From NCBI RefSeq assembly GCF_002849695.1, contig NZ_CP018937.1, positions 4,154,001 to 4,218,000 of the forward strand: a stretch of DNA of 64,000 nucleotides, written 5' to 3'. This DNA comes from Bacteroides fragilis (GTDB lineage Bacteria; Bacteroidota; Bacteroidia; Bacteroidales; Bacteroidaceae). The translations under genes and the position numbers were made by a program. Of this stretch, positions 42,845 to 51,445 are shown in pieces. Positions within the stretch are counted from its first letter, which is position 1. The number at the start of each line of letters is the position of its first letter. The notes beneath the pieces were generated by a model. It saw nothing but the letters and a program-made list of their open reading frames with translations, had not been told where the DNA came from and ran no database searches.

Positions 42845-45682
42845 CTACTTGAAGGAGATCATAAAATCCGTCAGGCTGCTCTCCGGAGGAAGCCCCAACT
42901 TCTTGCGCAGACGATAGCGGGCAGCGTCGACACCCCTTACGGAAATGTTCATCAGCTTCGCAATCTCCTTCGTCGGCAGGTTGAGCCGGAGCAGCGCGCA
43001 CAGGCGCAAATCGCCGGAAGTCAGGTCAGGGAACTTTTCTTTCAGGTTCCGGAAGAAATTCTCGTGTATCCGGTCGAAGTTGGACTGGAACATATTCCAG
43101 CTCTCTTCGTCGGAGACAATATTCTGATTGATCATCGAAAGCAGCTTATCCAGGTTCTTGCGGGTATATTGCCCGGAGAGTTTCTGCTGCTGCAACTCCT
43201 CTTTCAGCGAGCTCAGGAACTCCTGATGCGCGATGTTGGTCATCACCACGCCCGAAAGCTCTTTGCTCTTGAAGCGGAGGTCGGCCTCGAGTTGCTCCTT
43301 CTCCAGTGCCATGATCTTCTTTTCCTGCTGCTCTATCTCTGCTTTATGGTGCGCGCGCTGACGGTCGATGACGGCATCTTTCTTCTTCTTGGTATAGACG
43401 TAGACCCCGTAAAGGAGCCCCAACAGAAATGCCAGCCCGGAGAGAGCGTAAACGGCAATGGCTACGTACGAAAGATACCAGGGACGCAGGATACGGAAAG
43501 GCAGTTCGACGGCAGCAACCACCCCGCCGTCATCGTACACCTCGGCACGGAAGCGATAAGAACCGAATGGCAGCCGGGTAAAGTCTTTCTGCAAATCGGG
43601 AATTCCCTCGATCCACTTGCCGGACAACCCCTCGAGGCGGTAACGCACATGAAACGCAAAATCATTGTAAACGGGATAGGCAAGAGAGATGCCTACATTG
43701 TTGAAAGCGGGGGCTATCTCATCATCTCCCGAAACCGGAAGTTGCAGCCGCTCGCCCGTCTGCTCGTTGAATGCCGAAAAGCTGGAGATCCATAAAGACG
43801 GTTGCTCACGAGACTTGTACAGCCCGGTGCTGTCGGCAGCGATACGGGCAAAGGAGTTATTGAGGCAGAGGTAAGAGCAATCATTCCGCTTGTCGTATAC
43901 CATCCGGGCCAGCCCCTCGATGGGAAGGTTGCCAAACATGGAGAAGGGTATTCTCCGCTCCACCTTAAAGTCGTTCACGGTACATCTCACCAGACAGGCC
44001 TCGCGGTCGCTGAGAAACCAGTACAGATCGCCTTTCATGGCGGTGACGGTGTGGATATCCCGGAGTGCGGCCAACTGTTCGTTCATCGCTTTGTAGGGAA
44101 TAATGGAATCCGCCATGTCGTCATAAGTGTAGAAGTTCCGCCCGTCCGAGAAGGCGACACGTCCGTTTACCTTGAAAAGGTAACAATGCCCGCCCGGATT
44201 CCCCGACAGAGAGTCGTACTGCTTCAGGTCCGTCACCTGCTTCAACGCTTCATCGAGACGCACCCGGTAAAGCCCCTTGCGCATGTGCTGCACCCAGATG
44301 TTGCCGTGAGGATCCACTTCGATGTTCTTTGCCATGTGGCTGAAGTTGCGCACCGAATTGGAGAAGTACCACTCACCGGCAGCATTCTTCTTATAAATAT
44401 TCAGATAAGTGTAGGTACCTTGTATCAGGAGCTCTTCCCCACCGATCTGCGCCTGCCGCATACACATAGCTCCCCGTACGTCGGAAAGAAGCCGGGCCTG
44501 CATGCCTTTAATCTGGAAAGTACCTTTATTGTGTCCGCAAAGCACCTGGTCGCCCCATTCGCCGATGGTCCATGCCTGCTCTTCGAGTCCCGGAACCAGT
44601 TCCAGGAGGTTATCTTCAAGCCGGTACAACCCTTGGTTGGAAGCGATATAGGCATCCTTTTCGCGTACCAGCACGTCATACACCATTCCGACCTTGCGAC
44701 GCACCGGCTCGAAATGATAAATCAGAGAATTGTTGCGCACGTAGGCAATGCCGTTGTCGAGGGCTGTCCAGATATTATTGTCTATATCGCAATACAGCCC
44801 CAGAACGGTGTTATTCTCCAACTGGTTGTCAGCGTTCTCTTTCCAGAGCAGGCGTCCTTCTTTACTGAAGGCATACAGCCCGTTGGAGATGGTTCCTATC
44901 ACGTAGCAAGAGTCTTTCGTCATCACTGCCCGATTGACGGTATGGCGTTTCAACTCCTCATCACAATCTGTATGCCAGGGACGAATGCCGGAGGAGGTAT
45001 AAAGATACCCACCGCTGTTACGGGTCAGCAACAACATTCCACCGGGATAGGGCAAACCTGCCAGTACGTCGCTGTTGCCCAACTCCTGTCGGGAGATCAA
45101 CGGAGTAAACCTATCACCCGTAAAGGCACAAACACCTGCATTGATCAGTTGGGAATAAACCGTATCCCCTACCCGGAACAGATTCAGGGGCAGTTCATGG
45201 CAGCGGACTCCTTTCGTCGTCGTGCCATCGTATATGAAGTATGAACCGAATGACTGGAAGACGATGTTCCCTTCCTGCTCCACGATAGTCCATATCTCGT
45301 CATTGTGAAAATTGAACCCTTTCACCTGATCTTTCAGGGAATGATATTCCAGCAAATTCAGGTCGTTCTCTTCAAAATAACCGAACTCCTCGAACGATCC
45401 GACGTAGATACGCCCGTCGGAAGCCACGTAAACGGCACGCACAATGCCCGACGCCGGCAAAGGAAACAGCTTCCACCGGCTTCCGTCATACCGGAGCAGT
45501 CCGCTGTTGTTGCCAAAGTACATGACGCCCCGCCCGTCCTGCGCAACGGCCCAGTTTTCGTTACCGGCATTATAGTCGAGAACAGAATAATTGCGGACAA
45601 TAGGTGAAAAAGGGACAGGGTTGCCCCGACAAGGAAGAGAAAGAGTACAAACAAAAACAAGGAACAATAACAGATTCTTCAT
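42845..45682 (-). CDS. Membrane sensor-regulator: beta-propeller, Y_Y_Y, LuxR-type HTH
   Basis: A 945-residue protein. The signal peptide (about 1-20) leads into periplasmic Reg_prop-type propeller repeats (about 30-640, e.g. GVMYFGNNSGLLRYDG), a Y_Y_Y domain (about 660-735), one membrane helix (about 740-765), a long coiled coil and a C-terminal LuxR-type HTH (about 885-945, TKEIAKLMNISVRGVDAAR). There is no kinase or receiver domain, so the same chain would sense the glycan and bind DNA. It lies immediately upstream of the GH3 gene on the same strand and is probably the PUL1 regulator. Confidence 0.85.
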   Translation of the reverse strand: MKNLLLFLVFVCTLSLPCRGNPVPFSPIVRNYSVLDYNAGNENWAVAQDGRGVMYFGNNSGLLRYDGSRWKLFPLPASGIVRAVYVASDGRIYVGSFEEFGYFEENDLNLLEYHSLKDQVKGFNFHNDEIWTIVEQEGNIVFQSFGSYFIYDGTTTKGVRCHELPLNLFRVGDTVYSQLINAGVCAFTGDRFTPLISRQELGNSDVLAGLPYPGGMLLLTRNSGGYLYTSSGIRPWHTDCDEELKRHTVNRAVMTKDSCYVIGTISNGLYAFSKEGRLLWKENADNQLENNTVLGLYCDIDNNIWTALDNGIAYVRNNSLIYHFEPVRRKVGMVYDVLVREKDAYIASNQGLYRLEDNLLELVPGLEEQAWTIGEWGDQVLCGHNKGTFQIKGMQARLLSDVRGAMCMRQAQIGGEELLIQGTYTYLNIYKKNAAGEWYFSNSVRNFSHMAKNIEVDPHGNIWVQHMRKGLYRVRLDEALKQVTDLKQYDSLSGNPGGHCYLFKVNGRVAFSDGRNFYTYDDMADSIIPYKAMNEQLAALRDIHTVTAMKGDLYWFLSDREACLVRCTVNDFKVERRIPFSMFGNLPIEGLARMVYDKRNDCSYLCLNNSFARIAADSTGLYKSREQPSLWISSFSAFNEQTGERLQLPVSGDDEIAPAFNNVGISLAYPVYNDFAFHVRYRLEGLSGKWIEGIPDLQKDFTRLPFGSYRFRAEVYDDGGVVAAVELPFRILRPWYLSYVAIAVYALSGLAFLLGLLYGVYVYTKKKKDAVIDRQRAHHKAEIEQQEKKIMALEKEQLEADLRFKSKELSGVVMTNIAHQEFLSSLKEELQQQKLSGQYTRKNLDKLLSMINQNIVSDEESWNMFQSNFDRIHENFFRNLKEKFPDLTSGDLRLCALLRLNLPTKEIAKLMNISVRGVDAARYRLRKKLGLPPESSLTDFMISFK

Positions 45683-45755
45683 CAGTCAGTCGTCTTTAGA
45701 AAAATTCTTTGTGCGGAAAAAGCAGAGCTATCTTATCGGACGTTGATAGTTTGTT

Positions 45756-45850
45756 TTCACCACAGAGGACACAAAGTAACACAAAGTGAGTTTTAAGTCA
45801 TTGATTATCGATGTTGATAATCCGTGAAAGTCAGTGTAATCTGTGGTGAA
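45756..45850. repeat. CACCACAG palindromic element, copy 7
   Basis: The left arm is TTCACCACAGAGGACACAA; the right arm ends GTGTAATCTGTGGTGAA. It lies between the S41 protease gene and the PUL1 regulator gene. Confidence 0.75.
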
Positions 45851-45875
45851 AAGACTTTTGACACAGCCCCATTTA

Positions 45876-47561
45876 TTATTTCTTTACCGGAGCACTCAAA
45901 GTTTCTTTGTATTTGACCGGATCGGCCAATATCTTGAGAGCGGCTTGCAGCCCATCGTCATCCTTCAATTGCTGGATGATCCCTCCACGTGTATAGTAGT
46001 AACGCTTGATGATCTCATCGGCAATCATCGACTTGATGTCTTTTGAGAAGTAATCGAGATCGCGGTCCAGATTATGAGTCAGTTTCTTCTCCAGTGCCTT
46101 GATCTCCTCCGATGCTTCATCCAGATACCCTTCGAACTTGGCAGCTTCTTTCAGCGTCTTCATGATCTTCTCACTCTGCTGGTCATACTTGAAGTCGGCT
46201 TTCTTCACCATTGCCTTGAAGTCGTTATAGTCGGCATCGGTCACCTTGAACTCCTGCGGAGAAGGGATGGACGGATGCTTCAGGCAGTACTGCGTCGCAT
46301 AATCAAAAATCAGGTTATCACGCACCAGATAGAAGAGGATATTAGGCAACTTTTCCTGTTTCACTTCGATATCCGGCATCACACCTCCACCATCGCGAAC
46401 TTCACGTCCGGCTGCCGTATGGAACACGGTAGTCAGGCTGTCGGGGATGATACCTACACTGCCGTCCTCATTGCGGTGTTTATAGTCGATGGCCTGTACG
46501 CAACGTCCGCTGGGGATATAATACTTAGAAGTCGTGAGTTTCATCACACCTCCGTAAGGCAACGGACGGGTGGTCTGCACCAATCCCTTTCCAAACGTAC
46601 GGCTTCCCACAATCACGGCACGATCGAAATCTTGGAAAGCTCCCGAAAGGATTTCGGACGCGGAAGCAGTGCCTCCGTTTACCAATACGGTAATAGGAAT
46701 ATCGAGATCCAGCGGTTCACGCAATGTCTTATACGTATTGCTGGCCTGTTTGGTCTTTCCCTTGGTAGTCACGATCACTTTGCCGCGGGGCAAAAAGAAA
46801 TTGGCAATCTCTACTGCTTCTTCCAGACGTCCGCCACCGTTTCCGCGCAGGTCAATCACCAATGAGGTGATGCCCTCTTTCTTCAGTCTCAGGAATGTCT
46901 TCTTAAAATCTTTGGAAGGAGTACCAGAGAAGGTGCTCAGATTGATATAACCTACATTCTTATTAAAGATGGTATCGTAAGGAATCATCGGAGTCTGGAT
47001 GGTTTGACGTACAATATTAAACTCCAACGGCCGGGTGCCACCCTTTTCGTCCGGACGCTCTACCTTCAGCTTAAAGCTCGTACCTACTGCCCCCCGAAGC
47101 ATCTGGCTCACCTCTTGGTTGTTTTTTCCCGCCAGATCTTTTCCGTCTATCTCCATCAGGATATCGCCTGCCTTCAGTCCGATTTTAGCAGCAGGGGTTC
47201 CTTCAAAAGGCTCGGCTATCATCGAACGTTTCAGTTTCTGGTTGTACGTGATTAAAGATCCGATACCTCCGAACGAAGCGTTCAACATCTGTTGCAGTTC
47301 AGCCTGGTCGTCCTCCGGATAATATTCCGTATACGGATCGAGTGACGAGAGCATATAGTCGATCCCCTCACGAACCGTCTTATTCGGATCGAGCGTATCT
47401 ACGTAAAACATATCGAGTTCTTTGACGATAGAATTAAAGGTATCCAGATTCTTAGCAATCTGGAAATTGCGGTCGTCACCGCTCTTGAAACTAAAGAATG
47501 CTACGACAACCAATGCGGCTGCCAACAGGACACCATTTCGTCTATTCAGAAACTTTTTCAT
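45876..47561 (-). CDS. S41 family carboxyl-terminal processing protease
   Basis: A 561-residue protein with an N-terminal membrane anchor or signal (9-26), a PDZ domain (about 85-170, GIGSLITYNQ, GLKAGDILMEIDG) and the S41 catalytic core. The Ser-Lys dyad is Ser302 in TASASEIL and Lys325 in RTFGKGL. A long helical C-terminal tail follows (about 400-561). Such CtpA-type enzymes trim or degrade periplasmic proteins. It follows the PfkB kinase gene by 44 bp. Confidence 0.92.
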   Translation of the reverse strand: MKKFLNRRNGVLLAAALVVVAFFSFKSGDDRNFQIAKNLDTFNSIVKELDMFYVDTLDPNKTVREGIDYMLSSLDPYTEYYPEDDQAELQQMLNASFGGIGSLITYNQKLKRSMIAEPFEGTPAAKIGLKAGDILMEIDGKDLAGKNNQEVSQMLRGAVGTSFKLKVERPDEKGGTRPLEFNIVRQTIQTPMIPYDTIFNKNVGYINLSTFSGTPSKDFKKTFLRLKKEGITSLVIDLRGNGGGRLEEAVEIANFFLPRGKVIVTTKGKTKQASNTYKTLREPLDLDIPITVLVNGGTASASEILSGAFQDFDRAVIVGSRTFGKGLVQTTRPLPYGGVMKLTTSKYYIPSGRCVQAIDYKHRNEDGSVGIIPDSLTTVFHTAAGREVRDGGGVMPDIEVKQEKLPNILFYLVRDNLIFDYATQYCLKHPSIPSPQEFKVTDADYNDFKAMVKKADFKYDQQSEKIMKTLKEAAKFEGYLDEASEEIKALEKKLTHNLDRDLDYFSKDIKSMIADEIIKRYYYTRGGIIQQLKDDDGLQAALKILADPVKYKETLSAPVKK

Positions 47562-47605
47562 ACACTTTTCGTTAAAATGAGACGTAAAAGTAACTCATTG
47601 CCTGC

Positions 47606-48595
47606 TTACTCTGACAGAACTTCGTTAATATTTAACTTTATTTCATCCCAACGCTCGCAAGGAATCGTGGTTCCAACTATCTGTATAACATTTCCGGAGA
47701 GAATTGAACCAATCTTTGCACATTTCTCTAAAGAATAGCCGCAAGTCAGCCCGTACAGAAATCCAGCAGCGAAATAATCACCTGCTCCCGTCGTATCGAT
47801 CACTCTCTCTACAGGAATGGCCTCTACTTTGATCTCCTCCGTACCCTTACGGATGTAAGAACCATTTCCACCTACCTTTACAATGGCGATACTGCATTTC
47901 TTGCTGATCAGTTCAAGGGCTTCCTTCGGGTCTTCTTTACCCGTAAACGCCTTTGCCTCTTCTTCATTGGCGAAAACAATATCTACATACTTATTTATTA
48001 ATAAAGAGAAGAACTCAAGATCGCCTGCCACGATATTATAACTTGCCATATCGAGGCAAACCTGCAAACCGGCTTCCTTTGCCAACTCAATGGCATGAAG
48101 AATCATATCGTGATCCTGCACCAGATATCCCTCTATAAGCAGATAAGCATAACCTTTGAACATATCCAGTGTCAGATCTTCGGCTCTCAGCGTAGAAGCA
48201 GCACCGAGATAAGTACCAAAAGTACGTTCTCCGTCCGGAGAAATAAAAGTAGAAGCGACTCCCGACGGCAGATCAGACGTTAATAATTTATCTTCGATGC
48301 CATTTTTCTGCAGATTCTCCCGAAAAAAGTTTCCGTAAGCGTCATTTCCGACTTTTCCGATGAAACCGGTTCCGGCACCCAGACAGGCGAGTCCAAGTAT
48401 GGAATTTGCCGCTGCTCCACCGGTCGCCAAGTGGGTTTTCATCTGACTGAATTGTTCGTTAATCTGCTGTAACTTAGCATCATCAATAAGTTGCATGCTT
48501 CCCTTGGGTAATCCCATTTCATCAAGGAGTGTATCATCTTTCAAGGTTGCAAGTACGTCTACCAGGGCGTTGCCCAATCCAATTATTTTATCCAT
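47606..48595 (-). CDS. PfkB family kinase (adenosine kinase-like)
   Basis: A 329-residue ribokinase-fold enzyme. PfkB signature 1 is GGAAANSILGLACLGAG and signature 2 is DTTGAGDYFAAGFLYG, with the catalytic Asp in GAGD. The N-terminal GLGNALVDVLA start and overall length resemble the adenosine kinase group. A sugar kinase remains possible. It is divergent from the tRNA-Asn genes; a TATCTTTG box at 48613-48620 on minus may be its -7 element. Confidence 0.85.
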   Translation of the reverse strand: MDKIIGLGNALVDVLATLKDDTLLDEMGLPKGSMQLIDDAKLQQINEQFSQMKTHLATGGAAANSILGLACLGAGTGFIGKVGNDAYGNFFRENLQKNGIEDKLLTSDLPSGVASTFISPDGERTFGTYLGAASTLRAEDLTLDMFKGYAYLLIEGYLVQDHDMILHAIELAKEAGLQVCLDMASYNIVAGDLEFFSLLINKYVDIVFANEEEAKAFTGKEDPKEALELISKKCSIAIVKVGGNGSYIRKGTEEIKVEAIPVERVIDTTGAGDYFAAGFLYGLTCGYSLEKCAKIGSILSGNVIQIVGTTIPCERWDEIKLNINEVLSE

Positions 48596-48620
48596 TTCAC
48601 TATTTTTTTTTGCAAAGATA

Positions 48621-48651
48621 TTGCATATTTCAAAATATCCTATTACTTTTG
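48621..48651 (+). promoter_or_regulatory. Promoter of the tRNA-Asn pair
   Basis: TTG (48621-48623) and TACTTTTG (48644-48651), spacer 20 bp, about 27 bp before the first tRNA. It overlaps the divergent kinase promoter region. Confidence 0.6.
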
Positions 48652-48677
48652 CATCGCAATTGAGAAAAACAAATCAT

Positions 48678-48751
48678 TCTTCCTTAGCTCAGTCGGTTAG
48701 AGCATCTGACTGTTAATCAGAGGGTCCTTGGTTCAAGTCCAAGAGGAAGAG
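48678..48751 (+). tRNA. tRNA-Asn (GTT)
   Basis: A 74-nt cloverleaf: acceptor stem TCTTCCT / AGGAAGA, D arm TAGCTCAGTCGGTTAGAGC, anticodon loop with GTT, T arm GGTTCAAGTCC. CCA is not encoded. Confidence 0.97.
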
Positions 48752-48778
48752 CTAAGTTCAAATTCTCAGTTGCTAAAT

Positions 48779-48852
48779 TCTTCCTTAGCTCAGTCGGTTA
48801 GAGCATCTGACTGTTAATCAGAGGGTCCTTGGTTCAAGTCCAAGAGGAAGAG
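48779..48852 (+). tRNA. tRNA-Asn (GTT), second identical copy
   Basis: Identical in all 74 positions to the first copy and separated from it by 27 nt. Both are probably on one transcript ending at 48858-48890. Confidence 0.97.
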
Positions 48853-48857
48853 CAAAC

Positions 48858-48890
48858 AAAGGTTCGTCATTACGGCGGACCTTTTTTGTT
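48858..48890 (+). terminator. Terminator of the tRNA-Asn transcript
   Basis: Stem AAAGGTTCG / CGGACCTTT with one wobble pair, followed by a T tract (TTTTTTGTTTTT). Confidence 0.85.
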
Positions 48891-48924
48891 TTTACATTGT
48901 GAGGATACGGCATGTACTGATAGA

Positions 48925-48963
48925 GAAAGAGGATGTTGCCTCTGCTGTACAACACCCTCTTTC
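48925..48963 (-). terminator. Hairpin after the GH127 gene
   Basis: A 14-bp stem GAAAGAGGATGTTG / CAACACCCTCTTTC with one mismatch and an 11-nt loop, lying 18 bp after the GH127 stop codon. The T tract is weak. Confidence 0.6.
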
Positions 48964-48981
48964 CTGCTGAAAAAAAAGAAC

Positions 48982-51444
48982 CTACTCAAACCTTATCTCT
49001 GAAACACCTATTGATTTTCCTTTCTGAGGTTCTATAAGAATACGAACGGATTCCACTTCAACACTGCCTGAAGGATGTACTACGTTGAACCGATCGGTAC
49101 CCACCTGATATGAGTCCGTCACATAAAGTTCAAGGGGATTCCATCCGGCATCCGACTTATACTCTACCGACCAACCGGACGGAACGGCTATTTTTTCCTG
49201 ATCGTCCAGCCAATACATGGAAAGGGAATTCAGCAGAAAGGGTTCTTTGAAGTCTACCTGCACCCATTGTCTGCCCGAGCCGTCGGACATCCACCTTTCA
49301 GTCAGCTTGTCTGCGGAAGAATCAGATACTTTTCCGTCGCAAAGCGCACGTGTGGAAATATTCTTTCCGGCAGCCAGGGAGGATACGTTCACCGCTTTGA
49401 TATTACGGAGATAAGCCATGGCTTGCTGGCCGATGCTGGCGGTGGAGACCTCATCGTTCAACCAAACCAGCATCGTACGGTTGTCTCCCCGGTTGCACCA
49501 GGCGTAGTAAGGAACCATCGTGATCTCACGGGTGGTGATGCCTTCCACTTTTTTCTCCATACCCGGCAGGGTGATACTTTCCAATCCTTGCAGCACACCG
49601 GAGGATATATTGGCCACCTTTGCCTGTGATTCGTTAACATCGCCCAGATAGAGGCGTTGGACGGGGCCGGCATTATCCACTTCTTCGGCACAGTAGACTA
49701 ATGGGCCGCGGGTTACGGCGGTCTTACCTATATTCTCACTGACTTCGGGGATGCAATCTACAAAACGCACCGGCATGGGGATGTTGAGTTCGACCACGTC
49801 ACCCGGCTCCCAGTTACGCTTGACAACGGCAAATCCTTTCTCCATCCTGAAATCGGTTTTCTGTCCATTAACGCTCAGTTCAATTTCCGTGTGCCCCGGT
49901 TGTTTATAGGGGTAAAGTCCCCCCGGAACAAATTCTCCGGAGCGTGCCCACGTAGGGATACGCATGCAAACCGAGAATTTACTTGCCTTTTCGGGCTGCA
50001 CCGTCACGCGCACTTTTCCATCGAACGGATAGGCGGAGGACTGCTCCAGTTTCACACGGGTTTCTTCCAGGGGAATTTCCGTTTGGCTGCCACCATACAA
50101 GGTCAGGTAAACCCTGTCTTTGCTATAGGCGTACATATAGCCCGGCACTTGCAGGATCAGACGTGAAATATTGGGAGGACAGCAGGCACACCCGAACCAC
50201 TTAGCACGTCCGCCATTCCCATGATTAAAGCGTCTCACTCCGTCTGCCTCAAGAGGATTGACATAGAAAAAACGGTCGCCATGCAGGTTGATGCCCGCCA
50301 ACGAGTTGTTAAAGAGTGAAAGCTCGGCTATATCGAGGAATTTAGCGTCTCCGCTGTCCAGGTACATACCATAATTGAAGAACACGTTGGCTACCGCCGC
50401 GCAGGTTTCATTATAGGCTGTCAGATTGGGGAGTTCATAAGGAGCCCCGAAGCCTTCCATCCCCTCTATGGCTCCAAGGCCGCCGGTGATATGCATACGG
50501 GTAGTGACCAGATTCGTCCAAATAGAATTAAGCGCACGGGTATAGTCATTCAGTCCGGTCAGGGCATCGACCTGTGCCATGGCTGTGTATAGATATGCCG
50601 CACGAACGGCGTGCCCAACAGCTTCGGTCTGCTCTTTCACCGGCGCATGCTGCTGTGCGTAAGTCGGCGCCATTACTCCCTCACCTTCCGGACGGTAAGT
50701 GACTCCTCTGATCTCAAGGAACTTCTTTGCCATGTTGAGGTACAGTGTATCATTTGTCACCCGGTATAGCTTGCAGAGTGCCAGCTCGATCTCTTCGTGC
50801 CCCGGAGCCTGATTGACCGGTTTGCCGCCGTTATAATTGGGATCACCTCCTTCAAAAAACACCTTATTCACATGCTTGGCACTCTTTATGGCGACATTCA
50901 GCAGTTTATCCTTACCCGTAGCCTGATAATAGGCTACCGCTGCTTCGTACAGATGCCCCACATTATAAAGCTCATGGCTATGAACAACCCACGAGTAGGG
51001 TTTCTCTCCCATCTCTCGGAGATCGGGATTACCACAAATATGCGAAATATATAAATATCCGTCCTCTTTCTGTGAAGCAGCAATCAGGTCGGTCACTTCA
51101 TCCATAAACTCTTCCAGCTCCTTGTCCGGGCGAATCATCAATGAATAAGCCACTCCTTCCATCACTTTATAAAGATCGGAGCTTATAAAGCGGTGAGTCT
51201 CGGGAAGGGCTGTGGAGTCTCCTGCCAGAAAGGCGGCGCAACGCCGGAAACGCTCTACCGCCGGTGCGCTCTGCTCAACGGAGAAAGGTACCGTTACGTT
51301 GATTTCCGTCTGCATCCTTTCTTTCCAGAACCCATCGGTCAAAGTCACCTGATTAAAGGGAACGGGTGTTATTGTCTGCTGTCCCTCTTCCGAACAGGCT
51401 GTCGTAAGGAGAAGCAGAAATAGCCCTGTTAGTACATGTTTCAT
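48982..51444 (-). CDS. GH127 beta-L-arabinofuranosidase-like lipoprotein (PUL2)
   Basis: An 820-residue protein with lipobox LTTAC (Cys17). The (alpha/alpha)6 barrel has the zinc and catalytic cluster of GH127: Glu346 and Cys348 in YNETCAA, and Cys419, Cys421 and Cys422 in CACCPPN, one of the last two being the nucleophilic Cys. Glu330 in EGMEGFG fits the acid/base position. A C-terminal discoidin-like domain (about 690-820) is added. Founding members cleave beta-L-arabinofuranosyl linkages as in extensin glycans; some GH127 relatives have other substrates. It is the last gene of PUL2. Confidence 0.87.
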   Translation of the reverse strand: MKHVLTGLFLLLLTTACSEEGQQTITPVPFNQVTLTDGFWKERMQTEINVTVPFSVEQSAPAVERFRRCAAFLAGDSTALPETHRFISSDLYKVMEGVAYSLMIRPDKELEEFMDEVTDLIAASQKEDGYLYISHICGNPDLREMGEKPYSWVVHSHELYNVGHLYEAAVAYYQATGKDKLLNVAIKSAKHVNKVFFEGGDPNYNGGKPVNQAPGHEEIELALCKLYRVTNDTLYLNMAKKFLEIRGVTYRPEGEGVMAPTYAQQHAPVKEQTEAVGHAVRAAYLYTAMAQVDALTGLNDYTRALNSIWTNLVTTRMHITGGLGAIEGMEGFGAPYELPNLTAYNETCAAVANVFFNYGMYLDSGDAKFLDIAELSLFNNSLAGINLHGDRFFYVNPLEADGVRRFNHGNGGRAKWFGCACCPPNISRLILQVPGYMYAYSKDRVYLTLYGGSQTEIPLEETRVKLEQSSAYPFDGKVRVTVQPEKASKFSVCMRIPTWARSGEFVPGGLYPYKQPGHTEIELSVNGQKTDFRMEKGFAVVKRNWEPGDVVELNIPMPVRFVDCIPEVSENIGKTAVTRGPLVYCAEEVDNAGPVQRLYLGDVNESQAKVANISSGVLQGLESITLPGMEKKVEGITTREITMVPYYAWCNRGDNRTMLVWLNDEVSTASIGQQAMAYLRNIKAVNVSSLAAGKNISTRALCDGKVSDSSADKLTERWMSDGSGRQWVQVDFKEPFLLNSLSMYWLDDQEKIAVPSGWSVEYKSDAGWNPLELYVTDSYQVGTDRFNVVHPSGSVEVESVRILIEPQKGKSIGVSEIRFE

Positions 51445-51445
51445 T

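Noticed and set aside
43802..45244. 480-codon plus-strand ORF
   Set aside because: Opposite the PUL1 regulator gene and without domain features.
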